64,000 nt of DNA, taken from positions 307,182 through 371,181 of the forward strand of contig JH720352.1 in NCBI GenBank assembly GCA_000231825.2, read 5' to 3'. The stretch is from Tetrahymena elliotti 4EA. Its lineage: Eukaryota > Ciliophora > Oligohymenophorea > Hymenostomatida > Tetrahymenidae. Position 1 is the first letter of the stretch, and each line of letters begins with the position of its first letter. A program made the position numbers and the translations under genes. Shown here piece by piece: positions 24,101 through 38,053 of this stretch. The notes under the pieces were generated by a model. The model saw nothing but the letters and a program-made list of their open reading frames with translations, ran no database searches and was not told where the DNA came from.

Positions 24101-25750
24101 TTAGATATTTCATATTCTGAAAGATTCTTATTACCAAATTGCATTGAGGGAAACATTTTATTTGAGCTTATCACAAACTTTTCAAGTGAATTCGAAGATG
24201 TAAAACAAAAAATGTTTTCTAAATTTTAATTTTGCAAATAAAACTTAGATGAAAAATCATGGATCAATTAAAGATATAGAATTAATCATTTAAAAAGTTA
24301 AGCTTCATCTTTTGAATAAAGTAAAATTAGACAAAAAATATCTATTAATTTAATTATTTCCTATACTAATTTGCAGAAAGATACTATCAATAGAGGCTCT
24401 AAGTCATACCCTAAAGTTAGAGAATTTTACATCAGAATACTCCTCAATAACTAAGAAAAATATTTTAGATTAATTAGTTCTAGCAAGCTAAAGAATTGTA
24501 ATCTCGAAGATAATCTTATTGATATAGTTAAAGAGGTAAATAAATTGATTTTTAATTGTTTATCTAATCTAATTTTTGTAATAGATATGTGGAGTCAGTA
24601 AAAAAGTTATTAACGATCCTTTAGAAGATCTTAAAAACCCTCTAAATAATATAAATATTATTTTTTCACTTTCACCTTAAGTCCAATTTTATTCTCAATC
24701 AAAAACAACTTTATGCTTATTATAAAAAATCCAACAAAAAACAAACTTGGATAAACAAATCTCTAAAAAAGTAGTCACTGGTATGTTTTTTTCTCTTTGA
24801 GAGATTTATAAAAATTATTTTTTATATTTTATAGATTTCAATAGCGCTTCACCTACAAAATATAGTTCTAATGGTATGAATGGATTTTCTCCTGTATTAT
24901 AGAGGTCAACTCCTCCAAATTAAAATACCTTGAAAAAACAATTAACTATGGTTCCTCAAATTAAAAAATTTGATGTAAAATGAGTATTTATAAATTTTTT
25001 TCATTTAAAGCCATAACATTAATGAATAGGAAAGCAAATTAGCATTTAAGCATGAAGAACTTAAAAAATTTGTAAAAATTCTTTAATCCTTTTGACTAAA
25101 ATTTAACTTAAATTTATTTAAACATTAATAAGAATGAGCTGTTAGTCAGAGAGAATTAAGATTTGAAATATAAGAAATATGAATAAACAAAACTTATAGA
25201 AATGCTCACTAATAATCTCAAAGAAATAAGATAATAAATGTCCATTAACTAAAATACTAAAAGGGTAAGTTATATTATCATTTTCTAAAATATTCTAATA
25301 ACTCTTTACTACATAATTTCTAGAAAAAATATTTGAAGAGAACACCAACATTGCTGACTTTTGAGAAAACTAACAGAATGATAAATAACACATTAAATAA
25401 AGCTTATATAATATCTCCAAATGGATAACCAGTTAGATAGATAGTTGGATCTCTATAAGATATTGAAAGGAATTTAGAAAATCACCTAGAATAAGAAGTA
25501 GATGATAACGAATAATATGAGGATTATAATGAAGAAGATCAACAATAAAACCAAGAAGAAGACATTTAAAATGAATAGGTAAATTCTAATTCAAGGTAGT
25601 AAATTATTTTAATATTTCTATTTCTATGAACGTTAGAACAATTAAAGTCATTACTCTAATAGATTGAATCATAGCATTAATAAATTAAATCTAACTAATA
25701 CATCTGGTATAAGATTCCGCTAAGACACTAACCCTGATGATTTTATTTGA
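18190..25750 (+). CDS. Long coiled-coil protein with degenerate C-terminal kinesin motor
   Basis: A many-exon gene (more than 20 exons, introns mostly 50-60 nt) of roughly 1,900 residues. ATG 18190 gives MEEAQQQIEDLKNELLKK; exon 1 is 18190-18303, exon 2 18392-18508, and TGA is at 25748. Residues up to about exon 23470-23880 are Glu/Lys/Gln heptad-like coiled coil, including four tandem exon repeats. The exon ending near 23880 then holds FGFKLNFSSLYCKVPRL, where kinesins have RVFCRVRP, and DKFQFDDIM (kinesin F-x-F-D). The next exon (about 23929-24534) has LILIYGQKKTNKK at the P-loop place (AYGQTGSGKT in active motors), NRGSKSYPKVREFYIRI at switch I (NxxSSRSH) and YFRLISSSKL at switch II (LVDLAGSE). 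NINIIFSLSP with QSKTTLCLLQKIQ matches the motor's last strand and helix. A C-terminal tail follows, ending NTSGIRFRQDTNPDDFI. Order suggests a kinesin-14-like layout, but ATP-binding residues are lost. Confidence 0.72.
19378..20803 (+). repeat. Four tandem symmetric exon repeats
   Basis: Exons 19378-19605 (228 nt), 19662-19985 (324), 20042-20365 (324) and 20417-20803 (387) all start one base before a codon boundary and end two bases into a codon, so each is a multiple of three. Each ends with a copy of QNDTSKSDQ (QNDTSKSDK, QNDTTMSDQ, QNDTSKSDQ, QNDTSKSDQ) preceded by a QIQxQLQ-like run. Starts are alike too (LKQMQSLIEEKQNEISKIQQ, LKQLQTLLQERQDQIDQIQ), and the exon after the array begins LKQIQSLLDERQQEISKMQQ. 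This is exon-intron unit duplication. Confidence 0.85.
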
Positions 25751-27176
25751 ATTCCTTTTTTTATTATTTTGTAAATATTGTAACTATTTATTTTATATTT
25801 ATATCTATTTTGAAATAACGTAACAACAAAAAAAATTCTATTTGTGAGTTATCTTTCTTTCTTAAATTAATTTTGATAACCTTTTCTTCCTAGTGTATTA
25901 ATTAATTAACCTTGTATTTTCAAAAATAAATTTATTTGCTTTTTTATTCAATCATAATATAATAAATATTACAAAACAAATTTTGCATGAATTATATTGC
26001 TGAATAATGAGTAATTGTGAATTTCTTTTTTTCTTTTCTAAAATTTTTGATTATCTGTTTTGAATCTTAAAGTTATTTTCAAAGAATTTTCTTCTTCTGA
26101 TTTTATTTATGAGATGAATTAATATATGTAGTTTAATATGCAAATGACATAGTTATTACTCATCAAATTCTGATAGTAAAAATAATATTTATAAAAGAAG
26201 CTTTAAATAAATATTTTTTATGCCATTCATTTAAAAAAGAATAGGTTTCTAATTGTGTGATTAATTAATCTTATCATCATTTAAACATAATTTTGATTAT
26301 TAAATTATTAAATTTTGTAATTAATTTTTGTTCAAATCGATTTCAGTTAATAATTTTTAAAATATGGGAATTAAGATTCTTTAATTATGCTTTATTTCTA
26401 CTAACCTAAAAGAAATTTAATAGTATGACTCATACAATAGAGGTTGAAAAGTATTATAAAACAATTAATATTACACATTTATAAAAGTCAAATATATTTC
26501 ATTTCAACTTGAAATTAATAAAAAAACAAATTCCTTTTAAAACAATTTTATTTTGACAAGCTATTAATTATTTCAAAACAAAAAACTTGATTTTATTTTT
26601 AGTTTTTAAACGCAAGTTATTATTTTTTTTTCTATAAAAGTAAAATCTCACTTAATCAAATTAATAAAAAACAATTACTCAAACATCGTAAATTAAAAAT
26701 TTTTTCTTAGAAATCAAATTCAGAAATAATAAGAATTTAAGTTCTAAAAATTTACTACTTAAATTGCAACATAAATTTTCTAAATTTCAATTAGAATATT
26801 ATTTAAATGAAATATTTGCAATAAGAAAATGTATTTCAGGTAAATTTGAGTTAAATTTTTCTTTTATTTAATCTATTTAAAAATGAACATAAAAATATTT
26901 AAAATAATAATTTTAATTGATTAAAATCTTCAAGGCTTAAAAAAAGCTTTTTTATGTTATTTTTCTTAAAAATTTTTCTGTTTTTAATATTAAATTAATT
27001 ACAAAAACTTAAAAGCAGCTCTATTAAATCAACAATAAACAAAAAATCAAATTCAAATCAATATCAAAAAATTCTTACTAATGTTGAATTTGATAAGACT
27101 CAATTTTTAACTCCAATTAAAATTAAAAAAGATTAAAAAGCTTTTGTTTATTTTAGAATAAAAACAAAATAATTTA
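25751..27176. other. AT-rich intergenic DNA, nothing recognised
   Basis: About 1.4 kb between two rightward genes. Homopolymer-rich DNA with no protein-like frame. The right end is presumably the promoter and leader of the giant membrane protein gene. Confidence 0.6.
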
Positions 27177-30100
27177 ATGAGTTATTTTTCACTTTTCAAG
27201 TTAAATATTTTATTAGCATTAGCTTATTTAGTTAAATCCTGCTAGGATGGCTGCTTGAGCTGCTAGTATAGTTTAGCTGATAGTTCAGAAATGTGTGATT
27301 TATGTATGGATGGATTTACTCTTCAATAAAACAGCGAATGTGTCAAAAATGTTTGTGAACAATACTAGTTTTATGATGATTAATAATCTAATTAGTGTTT
27401 ATCTCTTTGCAACAAAAATACTGTAGGCCTATAAAATAACTAATTTTGCTAGTAATTGAGTAGCTGCTCAAATAGATACATTTAATAATCTTCAATATCT
27501 TAGTAATAAACCATTTAATCAGTATTATATTACATTCAAAATACAATAATTGCTATCTTCACTAGCTTTTTTAATATTATTGATGCAGAAACAGGAGCAT
27601 TTATTAGATCCTAAACATTCAATTAGGATATTATTCTTATTAGGTCTTATGATAAATATGTATATATGTTTAGCAATTCTAATTAAATCTTTTAATGGAG
27701 CAGTATCGAAAACTAAATGACTTTAATAACTACAGCTCAACAAGGTTTTATTAATAGCTAAAGCGATATTATACATGTAATGAATAACAAGAATAGATTA
27801 TTTTTTAGCTCATTTGATCATTAAGGTCTAGAGATAATTTTTAATGAAATAAAATAAACTGATTTCAATTACATCACATTAAAATATGACAATCAATTTA
27901 CAATTATTAAAGGAATTATTATTCTTCAAAATAAAGATTATTAATTGAGATTAGTTAATTTGATTGAAAAAGCAAACTAAATCATTGAATTAAATTTCAT
28001 TACTTCTTAGTATTCTTGTGCAGATGTTCAAGGAATAATAAATTAGCTTGAAATAAATATGAATACTTAAACATATTTCATGGCTTTTCAAAACACAAAT
28101 GCTATTGTTTATTTTTAATAATAAAATCAACAATGCTATTATTAAAAAGAAAATTCTTAACCACTAAAAATATAGCTATTTTATAATAATGATTCCTCTT
28201 CTAGTGTACTTAATTAGTTTTTGATTGTCTCTTTTTCTTCAAATTAATTTAAAATATTTAATTCAGTAAGTTTGGTGAGCCTATTTGAATTACAATTCTA
28301 AAACTAAATCAATGATTTTTATTGTTTTTTTGAAAATAATTAATTGGGTAAAATATACTTTTTATTGTAAAGCAAAATAATTGACGTTTACTAAATTACT
28401 TTGGATTAATAAAGTGATGTAATTACACTTAAATAAATTCACAGTTTGTAATCTCTTATTTCAAAACCATCACAACTAGTTACTATTAACTAAGACCTCT
28501 CTTCTTCCTTCCCTCAAAAAATAGGTGTAATCGGTTAAGATTTATAGTTAATCTAAGTTTAGTAACACACTATTACAGGAATTACTGTTAATTATTCTGA
28601 AATCGCTAACTACAATCAAGGATAAATAAATAAGCTTTGCTATGATGAGGAAATTGGCCTTTCTATTAGCTGCTCTCAAGATGGAAAACTAGTAGTATGG
28701 AATCAAGTAGACCCACTTAATCCTATTTTTTACTATCAGATCAAATTTCCTAACTAATCTTGTATAGATGCTGCTATATTTTAATCAAGATTAGTTGTTT
28801 CTTTATTCACCTATTAAATTTTCATCTTTAACATTTTTAATCAGTAAATTAGTGAAACTATCACTATAAATAGTCAGTAATAATCCAGCATAAGCATCTC
28901 TAGCAATTACATCTTTCTTTCTTTTAATTAATAAATTTAGATCATGACAGATTTAAGTTAAATTAGTTAAATATTTTAAATTACTTAACAAGTATAAACT
29001 ATTTTATATTCTTCATCAAATAATATTTATATATTTGATAATGCTAACACAATAACAGCCTATTAATTCAATAATGGATCTATAACATTATAAAAGCAAG
29101 TAACTCCATTCTAATACTAAGTCCCTTTAATCAAAGCCTATTTATTTGATTTGGATAGCTAAGGTAAATTTTTACATAAACAATTTTTAATACCAATTTT
29201 ATGAAAAAAAATAAAAATAATTTTAGTTGTTAAAATTAAAAATTTTGAAACTCTACAAAATATTTATTTTTAAAAACACTTTGAAATTTTCATTTTTACA
29301 TTTAAACAATAGTTATTATGAAAATTTAATAAGACAAATTGATAAATTAATTTATAAATCTATGATTTAATCAGTTTTTATCATTTAACCTTCAATTATA
29401 AAAATTAAAAAGAATTATTAAAAAAATTAAATATTTTAATCAAAAATAAAACAATTCTTAGAAAATAACATTTTTTAACAAAAGATATTTATTTGATGTT
29501 AGCAGATACAAATGATTAAGTCTTAATTTTAAATGACTAGCTGTAATAAAAATTTCCTTTGATATAGTTAGATGGAAAGAATATGTAAATATACTAGTAT
29601 AATTCTACATTGTATTTTGTGCTTCTATTTGCTCCAAATAAAAACAAAGGCTATCCTTATGCTTTTGAATGTATTGATCTTTCTGAACAAACGCCCTTAG
29701 TTTTAAATGTTCACTAAATTTTAAGCTGTGTACAAATAATTTATGTTAAAAAATAAATGAATAATCCACCTTCTACTGATTACTTTTTTTATCTCACTGC
29801 ATTAGTGCCTATGAGTTATACAAGTATTATGATAGAAGTAATTTGGAATAAATAAAGTTAAAAAAATACAGTAGAAAAGCTTATTTACTATCCTAATTAA
29901 GTCATGTAGATAGCATATCCAAGTAAATAAAAAACCTTAACTATAAGTGGTTCTCAATCTGGTTCCTTAGCTGTAGTCCCATATAATAAATAAAATTCTA
30001 TGCAAAATATTTTTAATTTACCTAGTTACACTAATGGAGATCAAATAAATGTAGTTTATTATAGTTTTAAATTGAATTTATGTTTCGTTTAAGCTAAAAA

Positions 30101-33100
30101 AGATCTCTACTTGATTAGCATATTCACTGATTAGTTAATCAAAAAGCTCTCTTTAGTAGATGTTACAGGAAATATTGATATAGATATTTAAGGACTATAA
30201 TTTTCAGAAGAATCAAAAATATTTGCTTTTTTTAGTAAATACCAATTATTTTTAATGAATGTTATCTCAGGCTCAGTTTATTCAATAAATTTAGTAAATA
30301 ACACTTAGCTTCAAAAATACATTTATGGATGTATTATTGATGATTAAAATTCATCATTAATTGTATTTGGAGATTCTCTTATCTCTTATGATTTTACTCT
30401 ATCAAACTAGAAAATAATTTCACCATCTTTCTAATAAAACTACACTCAGTGTATTTTGATACCTAAACATTTAATATGTATTATGAATAGTAATCATGTG
30501 TAGTTCTTTAATAGAGGTAGTCAATTAACCAGTACAGTAACAATTAAAATAACTTCTATGAATTAATTTAGCATTCTAGCAGATGACGATAATAAATACT
30601 TATATGTTTATCAAAATATGATAGAAATTTATACTTATTAAGGTGTTATCAAACAAACATTTACTTAAATGAGCATTAAAATTTTTTAGATTCAATTGTC
30701 TGGATTATACATAGTAGCTTACACCTAATCAAGTAATATTTCTTTTATATCTTAAAATAAACATGAACATATAGTAACATTTTTTTAATTAATATAGCTG
30801 CCTACATAATATCAAGAGCTGCTCTTAATTTAGTTAATACATTTTAACCTTCTGGTTCTTCATTAGTAAAGGGATTTTATTTTAGTGAAGTCAACATGAT
30901 TGCTTATATAACAAATGAGATAAGATTTGGACAAGTAAAATTCTATAATTTAAATAACTTCTAGGCTTTAGGTAGTTTAAACAATCTATTTGATTAAAAT
31001 AAGATTGGTATTCCAATAGAAATTTATTATGATGCAGATAACTAAATGGTTAATTATATTGATTAATATGGAAATCAATAATTAGGTAACTTTGGTTCAT
31101 AAATGAATACTTATAATATGATTGCTGTACCCTAAATGTAATAACAACTAATACCACAACCCACATCAATGATAACAAATTCAGACATGAATGAAAATTA
31201 TATTTACAATAACCTAGGAGTGTGGAGAGTTAGCAATAGTTTATTATTAAAAGTCTTTCAAGGTTCGTTTTATAAAAACAAATAGTTACACTTAATCATG
31301 AATGACTAGAATATTTAGGATTAAAACAATGTATTGATGGTATTTGTAGACAATAATAACAATTTATTTAAATATTAAAACTTCTAAGTTACTTATGTTA
31401 CAGCTTTTAATTAGAAAGTATAAGAAATGAGAGTAATATATCAATAAAATATAAGATTTAACATTATTGTTTTTCCATCAGATATAATATTTTTTGTTGG
31501 AGAAAATGTGCTATTTTAAAATATTTCTGAAGCAAAAACTATTTCTAATATAAATTTTAGATAGTTCCTTTTTGCTGATAAAGGCTATGCAATATTTTAA
31601 ACATGCCATAATTAAATCATTGATTATGATTTCAATAAAAATTAATAATTATTCTCTTTCACTATTGATTAAAATTCTATCATTTAAGATGTTTTTATGT
31701 ACTCAAATCCTCAAGATGAGATGAGATAGTTTATTTATTTTTCAACAAGCACTGGATTAATCTATTCTTATGATTTAATTAGTAAGATATCCTCATCTTA
31801 TTCCCTATTTTAAAGTTAAAAAGATATAGTCATGAGATTTATTTTAGTTGACTATCCTAGGATGGCTTTGTTGATGAAATCAGGAGATATATTTGAAGTA
31901 GACTGCAATAATTTTGCTTTATACAGTGATCAAAATTTAAATATTGTTGCAAAAAATTTTTAGTTACCTATTACAGAAGTCAAAACAGAAAATATCCCTA
32001 TTCTATACTATGACAAGCTTAAAAATTACTTTTATATAGGTATAGCAGAAGAAAAAAGACTAGGAGTTTTTAGAATTAGTGACTAACAGCTTATTACTAC
32101 TCTTGCCTTCCCTCAATCATACAAAAGAAGCCTCAACATTACTAGCAAATATATAATTTTAGGATGTCCTTATTAATTAAACTTCTATGATAAATAATTT
32201 AATTTTATTGGAAGATTTAGAAGATCAATTTAAAAATCTATAAATTAGATTATCGAAATATTCGATAATTACTTTTTTATTGTACAGACTACAGCCATAG
32301 AAGCTATTTTTATTAACCATGCTACATCTTCAATTTAATTAATTGATAACATATTATTGTAAAATCCTTTCATACACTATTAATAATTAATTGATGATAA
32401 GAGCTAGATTAAAATTATTGGTATTTCTAAACTAGGAGTATTTGAAGAAAGGTTGAGTGTTGGATTATTTGAATAACAAGCAAAATCTTCAATAAATTAG
32501 ATGCTTTCTTGCTCTGCATAATTATCTTATCAAAATATCATTTAAGTTTAAAACGATTTTTAAAGAATATATTCTCCATAAGATAAAGCTAGTAAAGTGT
32601 TTTATTTATCAATAATGATAACTAACAAAATATAATAACTAAACTTTTTGAATCAATAAAATATTTAATTTATATTAAGGCCTTAACAAATGAATAACAA
32701 TTAATTAAATATCCACTCGAATTCTTTCTTAAGCATTACTTCCAATCTCTTTATGAGTTCATTCAACTTAGTATTTAAAGGATAAGGTTAATCAATTAAT
32801 TTCTCTTAAAACACAAAAAATATAACCTTTTAAGATTTAAATATATTTGATTAAAATATAGTTCTAGGTACATAATTAAACTTTTAAAATATTCAATTAG
32901 TTCAAATAATGAACATGAAAATAGAAAACGTGAATTTCTAATCACAATCATCTAGCACTATCACTAACAATACATCCTTTTTTATGTTTGATTAAATAGA
33001 TTATATTTTAATTGAGCAGTTGACAATTTCAAATTTAAATTAACAAGAAAGTTAATTTTAGTTAATAAATGCTTAAAATATCAAGCAATTCGTAATTAAA

Positions 33101-36100
33101 AAGCTTATTATTACAGATAGCACATTTTCAAGTGACTTTATTTAGCTTAATTGGATTGTAAAGCTAAGAATTATGGATGTAAAAATTATCAATTGCTCAA
33201 GAATTCAATAGAAGAGATTCTTATAAGCAGACAACAACTAAATATAGTCAGTTTATATTATGTAATTTAATGGTATTTAAATTATTTAAATTTATAATAT
33301 GACAGCAAAAAATAATACAAGTATTTAATTTATCTAAACTAATAATGCCTACTAGTTAAATGACCTTGTTTATACTTTAAAAAATGATACATTTTTCATT
33401 TAAAACTCTTAATTTATGAACAACTCTTTTCCAAACCTATTTAATTATGATAACTAAATCAACTTACTCTAGCTGCATTCTTCGTTTATTCATATGTAAA
33501 GAATAGTATATAAATTTAATCAAGGAAATATAAACATAGAAAATGCTAATAAAGTGAATATCGATTCATCTTTTTTTAAGTTTAATTAAGGAGTACTAGG
33601 CTCTTCAGTTTATTTTTAAAATATAGAAGAAATAGTAATAATTAAAAATTCTGAGTTTAGTAATAATACAGCTGAAGCTAGTGGAGGAGCTTTATACTTC
33701 CTAAATATAAATTATCTTTCAATAGATTCAAACTGTATTTTCAGTTATAACAAAGCTCTGATTGGAGGAGCAATAAGAATTGTAATTGATAATAAATTAT
33801 ATGAAAAATTTATTTTCAACAAAAATTATCTGAATTCTATCAAGAGTAGTTTTTCAGGTAATTATGCTTTTATATTTGGATAAAATATTGCTAGTTACCC
33901 TTCATCAGTTTTAATTTCTTAATCTGATGGAAACTTAAATAATAACTAGAGAACTTTATACAATAGTATGCTTGAAGATAAAATTAATGGTGTTATTGAG
34001 CTTACAAATCTTTAGAGTGGTGGAAACCTTTATATAAATGTATAGCTTTTAGATGAATAAAACTAAATTATTATGTTAGATTCTAATAAAATTCAAAATA
34101 AATCATATCCCTTATCTATTAGGGATGAATTATAATACTATTAAATGTAAATTTATACTAATCCTTCTGACAATAATCTAGAAATAAAGGGAGAAAGCTT
34201 AATTAGCACCAAATAATTCAATACAGAATAAATAGCATTCCAATTCAATAACATAATTTTTTCTGCAAATCCTACTTCTGTCATTAAAGATTCAGCATAT
34301 CTCTTAATTTCTATTAATAATTGGCATGCAGAATATGAAATAAAATTTTTAATCTAATTTAGAGATTGTGTATAAGGAGAAATTCCTGTGCAAACATCTC
34401 ATACAACCACAATATGTTTAGAATGCTAAGAAGGAACTTACTCATTAGCTTAGATAAACCATTTTTCATAGCCTAATTAGGAATAAATTAGCTGCAAGAA
34501 ATGCCCAATAGGTGCCTCTAATTGTAAAGCCAATTAAATAATGTTAAAGTAAGGTTTTTGGAGACTAAATAATAATACAGATACTATTGTATAATGTAAC
34601 TAAATTAAGCCTGAAATATGTGATTCTAATTCCGCTTCTAGCTTGAATGGATGTATTGAAGGACATATAGGTCCTTTGTGTGAAACTTGTGATAATTTTG
34701 GTAATGTTTGGAAAGGAAAAACTTATTCATTATCTTTTGCTGATTATACTTGTAGTGAATGTAGCTAATAAATTTTCTAGGTGATTTACATAATCATTCT
34801 GTTTATGGCTGTTTTTGCCTATATATATCTTAGTATTATAATCTTTTTGAATAATTATATTTACAATTCTACTTGCTCTTACATTCGCTTGATGAGTATT
34901 CTCCCCTTTTCTAAGAGCTGCATTTAGGATGAATCTACTTTCGTGATTAAATTACTAATAAATTTTCTTCAGATATCACAAGTTATTTATCAAATCGATA
35001 TGAATTTCTTACCTACTGCTTTTTCTTTTATACCATCTTTCGCTGGATAACCTATGAGTAAAATAATTGTAAGCAGCTAATGCTTATATACAAATTCTAG
35101 GAAATTTTTAGGTTTGGATTAAGAAATAAAAGTAAGATCTCTCATCTATATGTTAGTCCCTTTTATTTTCCTTCTTGTCTTAATGATTTTCCTAAAAATC
35201 TAAATAATATTCAAGCTTTTTAAAATTAATAAATATCACTATTATGTACTTTTAACAATCCTATTTTTTTTTTTTTAACCTAACTCAATTTAATTTTTAA
35301 CATAAACGATGACTTGCAGATAAGTTGGAGACTATAAATATGTAAGAACAAGTCTAATCTTAAATTGTAATGATAAGAGCTACTTTTACTTTTAGTATTA
35401 TGCAGTACTACCAACCCTGATTTTTTGGGTACTTTATCCTTTAGTAGTTTTTTATTTTTTCTTAAAAGACACTAAGAAATCTAAAAATATAAACTATTGT
35501 ATTAACAAATATAAGTATGGTTACTACTTTCTTGAATATAAATAAAGATTCTATTTCTGGGAATTTATAAGAATTTACTATAGAATAATTCTAGTTCAGG
35601 TATCTACTCAACTTGAATAATTCGACTATGTTTCAGAAGTATTATGTATAATAATTATTTCTTCTTATTTTTCTTCATTATTGAACTATAAACCCTTTTA
35701 AAATCATTATCTTTTAAGAATAGAGTTATTCTAGAGCATAATATTAGTTATAAATACATTTTTCTATCTACTCCTTAAAATATACAATAACCCAATAATT
35801 TAAGTATTTATGTCAATTTTTCACTATGGAAATATTATTCTCTTAATAGGTATAATAGTAAAAATGAAATTATTCAATTATTAGTTATTAAATAATAAAA
35901 TAATTTAATGTTTCGTTCACTATTTATTGACTGAAAAAATTAAAACTAAAATAGAAAAATCTAAGATTTTAAAAGTAAAAGCCTTAGTTTTATGGAAGAA
36001 AATCTATTAGAAAAAAATATTGATAAGATAAAAAAATATTGAAGACCAATAAAAAAAAATAATTCTCAATTTCAATAAATCTTGCTAGCAATAAAATTTC

Positions 36101-36510
36101 ACTTAAGATTAAGGTAATCAATTTTATTTTTTTGGAAATAATCTAATTTTTTAATAGTATTAGAATATCATGAAGAAAGCAAAAAAAATATGCTCACAAA
36201 AAACTCAGCGCAAGATACTAATCAAAATATACTCTAATTGACCTCAGTAATTGAAGATACTCCATAACATATATACAATTCAAGGAAATTGAATTTTGAA
36301 AATTTTAAATTGTTAAGCCAATAAAGTAGACCATTTAGTCCTTCTTAAAGCTTTCAAATTAAATTTTGTGAAGATAAATTTAATAATCAAAATACTCATT
36401 CAAAATTTGCAGATATGGAGATATTTGATATTGATGAATAGTAGAAACCAAGATTAATTTATAATAACAAAAAAGTTAATAAATAATATTTAAAATTTAT
36501 TTAGATTTGA
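27177..36510 (+). CDS. Giant secreted/membrane protein: propeller-like, beta-helix and multi-pass C-terminus
   Basis: Four exons (27177-29163, 29485-30732, 30798-36113, 36158-36510) join in frame to 2,967 residues. The first 22 residues form a signal peptide (MSYFSLFKLNILLALAYLV). A short Cys-rich motif follows (CQDGCLSCQYS, CDLCMDGF). The next large part has WD-like strands, for example SQDGKLVVWN. The second half of exon 3 is a parallel beta-helix-like region with NNTAEASGGALYFLN and YNKALIGGAIRI, the GGA-x-x-F type seen in polymorphic outer-membrane and pectate-lyase-like folds. A Cys-rich EGF-like block (CLECQEGTYS, CKKCPIGASNCKA, EGHIGPLCETCDNFGN) then leads to about nine membrane helices and a cytosolic Ser/Asn/Gln-rich tail. 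It is probably a cell-surface protein of a ciliate-expanded family. Function is unknown. No break in the frame was seen. Confidence 0.85.
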
Positions 36511-38053
36511 AAAATTTTTAACTATTAATTATATCATTTTCTTAAAACTTTCAAAAAATATAATTTATATTTTTCACTTTTTGTTTTTTGGTGTATTTAT
36601 TCAAAAAGTAAATAAACTTAAAACAAAAATAATTTTAATAAGGATACTCTATGTTATTTAAATTCTTTTTTTAAATAAAAATGTATTTTGATAGCACATG
36701 AGTCTTTCATTTAATATTTTTCTTTATTTAATTCAACATTTTCAACTCAAAGCGATTGATCAAAATTTATTTATTTATAAATTTAAAATAAAATATCAAA
36801 ACCGCTAAAATAAATTTAATTCAAAAATATAAGCAAAATTATTATTTTAAATAATAGTGTCTTAAAAAGTAAACTATTTCATATCTTTGTTTACTAATAA
36901 AAATTTAATGAAAAGTTTTTGCTTTTGGAATTAATATTTTGATTTAGCTTAGTATCAAAGCCAAAAAAAATAAAACCAATGTCTTTTATTAAAAAATTTT
37001 TTACAGACATTGAAGAAGTAATTAAATATTTATAAACAAGTTAAACTTAAAATTAATTTTTTTAATTTAAAAGTTTCTTTACTCTGATTTTTCAAGACAT
37101 CTTAATATCTAAATTGATCTAAAGTAAATAAGTTAATCATATGATAATTTAATAATTAACAGAAATGAATAGTTTTACTCTTTTAATTTTCCTTTTATTT
37201 AATTTTAAATTGATTGAATTTGTTTAATTACTAAAATATTAATTCAACTAATTTTTCAATTCTTCTTTTTACTTTTAATTTTTTTCTCTTAACTTTTTAG
37301 CTAACAATTTTTTCAAAAAATTAAAAGGCATTGTAAAATTTACAATAAATAAGCTTAATGGGTTAGGGTTTAGCTTAATGTACTAACCTTTAAAACTCTT
37401 TATATAGTAAAATTTTAATGCTTATGATTGATCTCATTATCTAATATTTTACAAACAAAATAAACATCGTTTTAAAAGTTTAGAAAAAAAATAATTTTTT
37501 ATTATTGCTATTAACTAATTTAGCTAAATAATAATTAATCACTACTGCAATCATAAACAAATTCATAACATTTTTAATTTCAAAAATTTTATTTTTCAAA
37601 TATCTAATAATATGTCTTGTTATAACTATATGTAGCCTTCATAGGCAGTACCTTAGGGTACTATACATATATATATATATATATTAACAAATTTAAATGT
37701 TAAATGAAGAAATCCATTCATAGGATTTTTAAAAGAATTTAACAATATGTAAATGAAACAATAAAATCAAAAAGATCTAAGATTTATATTTTTGTTATTT
37801 TTTTTGGATTATTTTAGATTCAAATTTGTGTAATCAAATTAAAAAATTTAGAATTCTATTCATTTATCTTCTCTATTTTTGTTATTACCTTCTTTCTATA
37901 TTGTATTCTTATACTAAGATTTTTTTAATTTATTTAAACAAATTATTAAAAATTAGAAATTATGATTATTTGGTGAATCATAAAATTTGATTACAATTTA
38001 ATATTAATCATTAAGAAAAACTAAATTTAAATAGTTGATTAATTTAATAAAAA
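36511..38053. other. AT-rich intergenic DNA
   Basis: About 1.5 kb with no protein-like frame. It holds a short AT dinucleotide run (37674-37685) preceded by a small inverted repeat (AGTACC...GGTACT, about 37648-37663). The right end is upstream of the first family gene and shares similarity with the DNA upstream of the other two family genes (for example TTGATTAATTTAATAAAAAATG-like runs near each start). Confidence 0.5.

Noticed and set aside
37360..37371. GGGTTAGGGTTT, telomere-like
   Set aside because: Tetrahymena-type telomeres are GGGGTT repeats; this is a single chance near-repeat inside a spacer with no tandem array.
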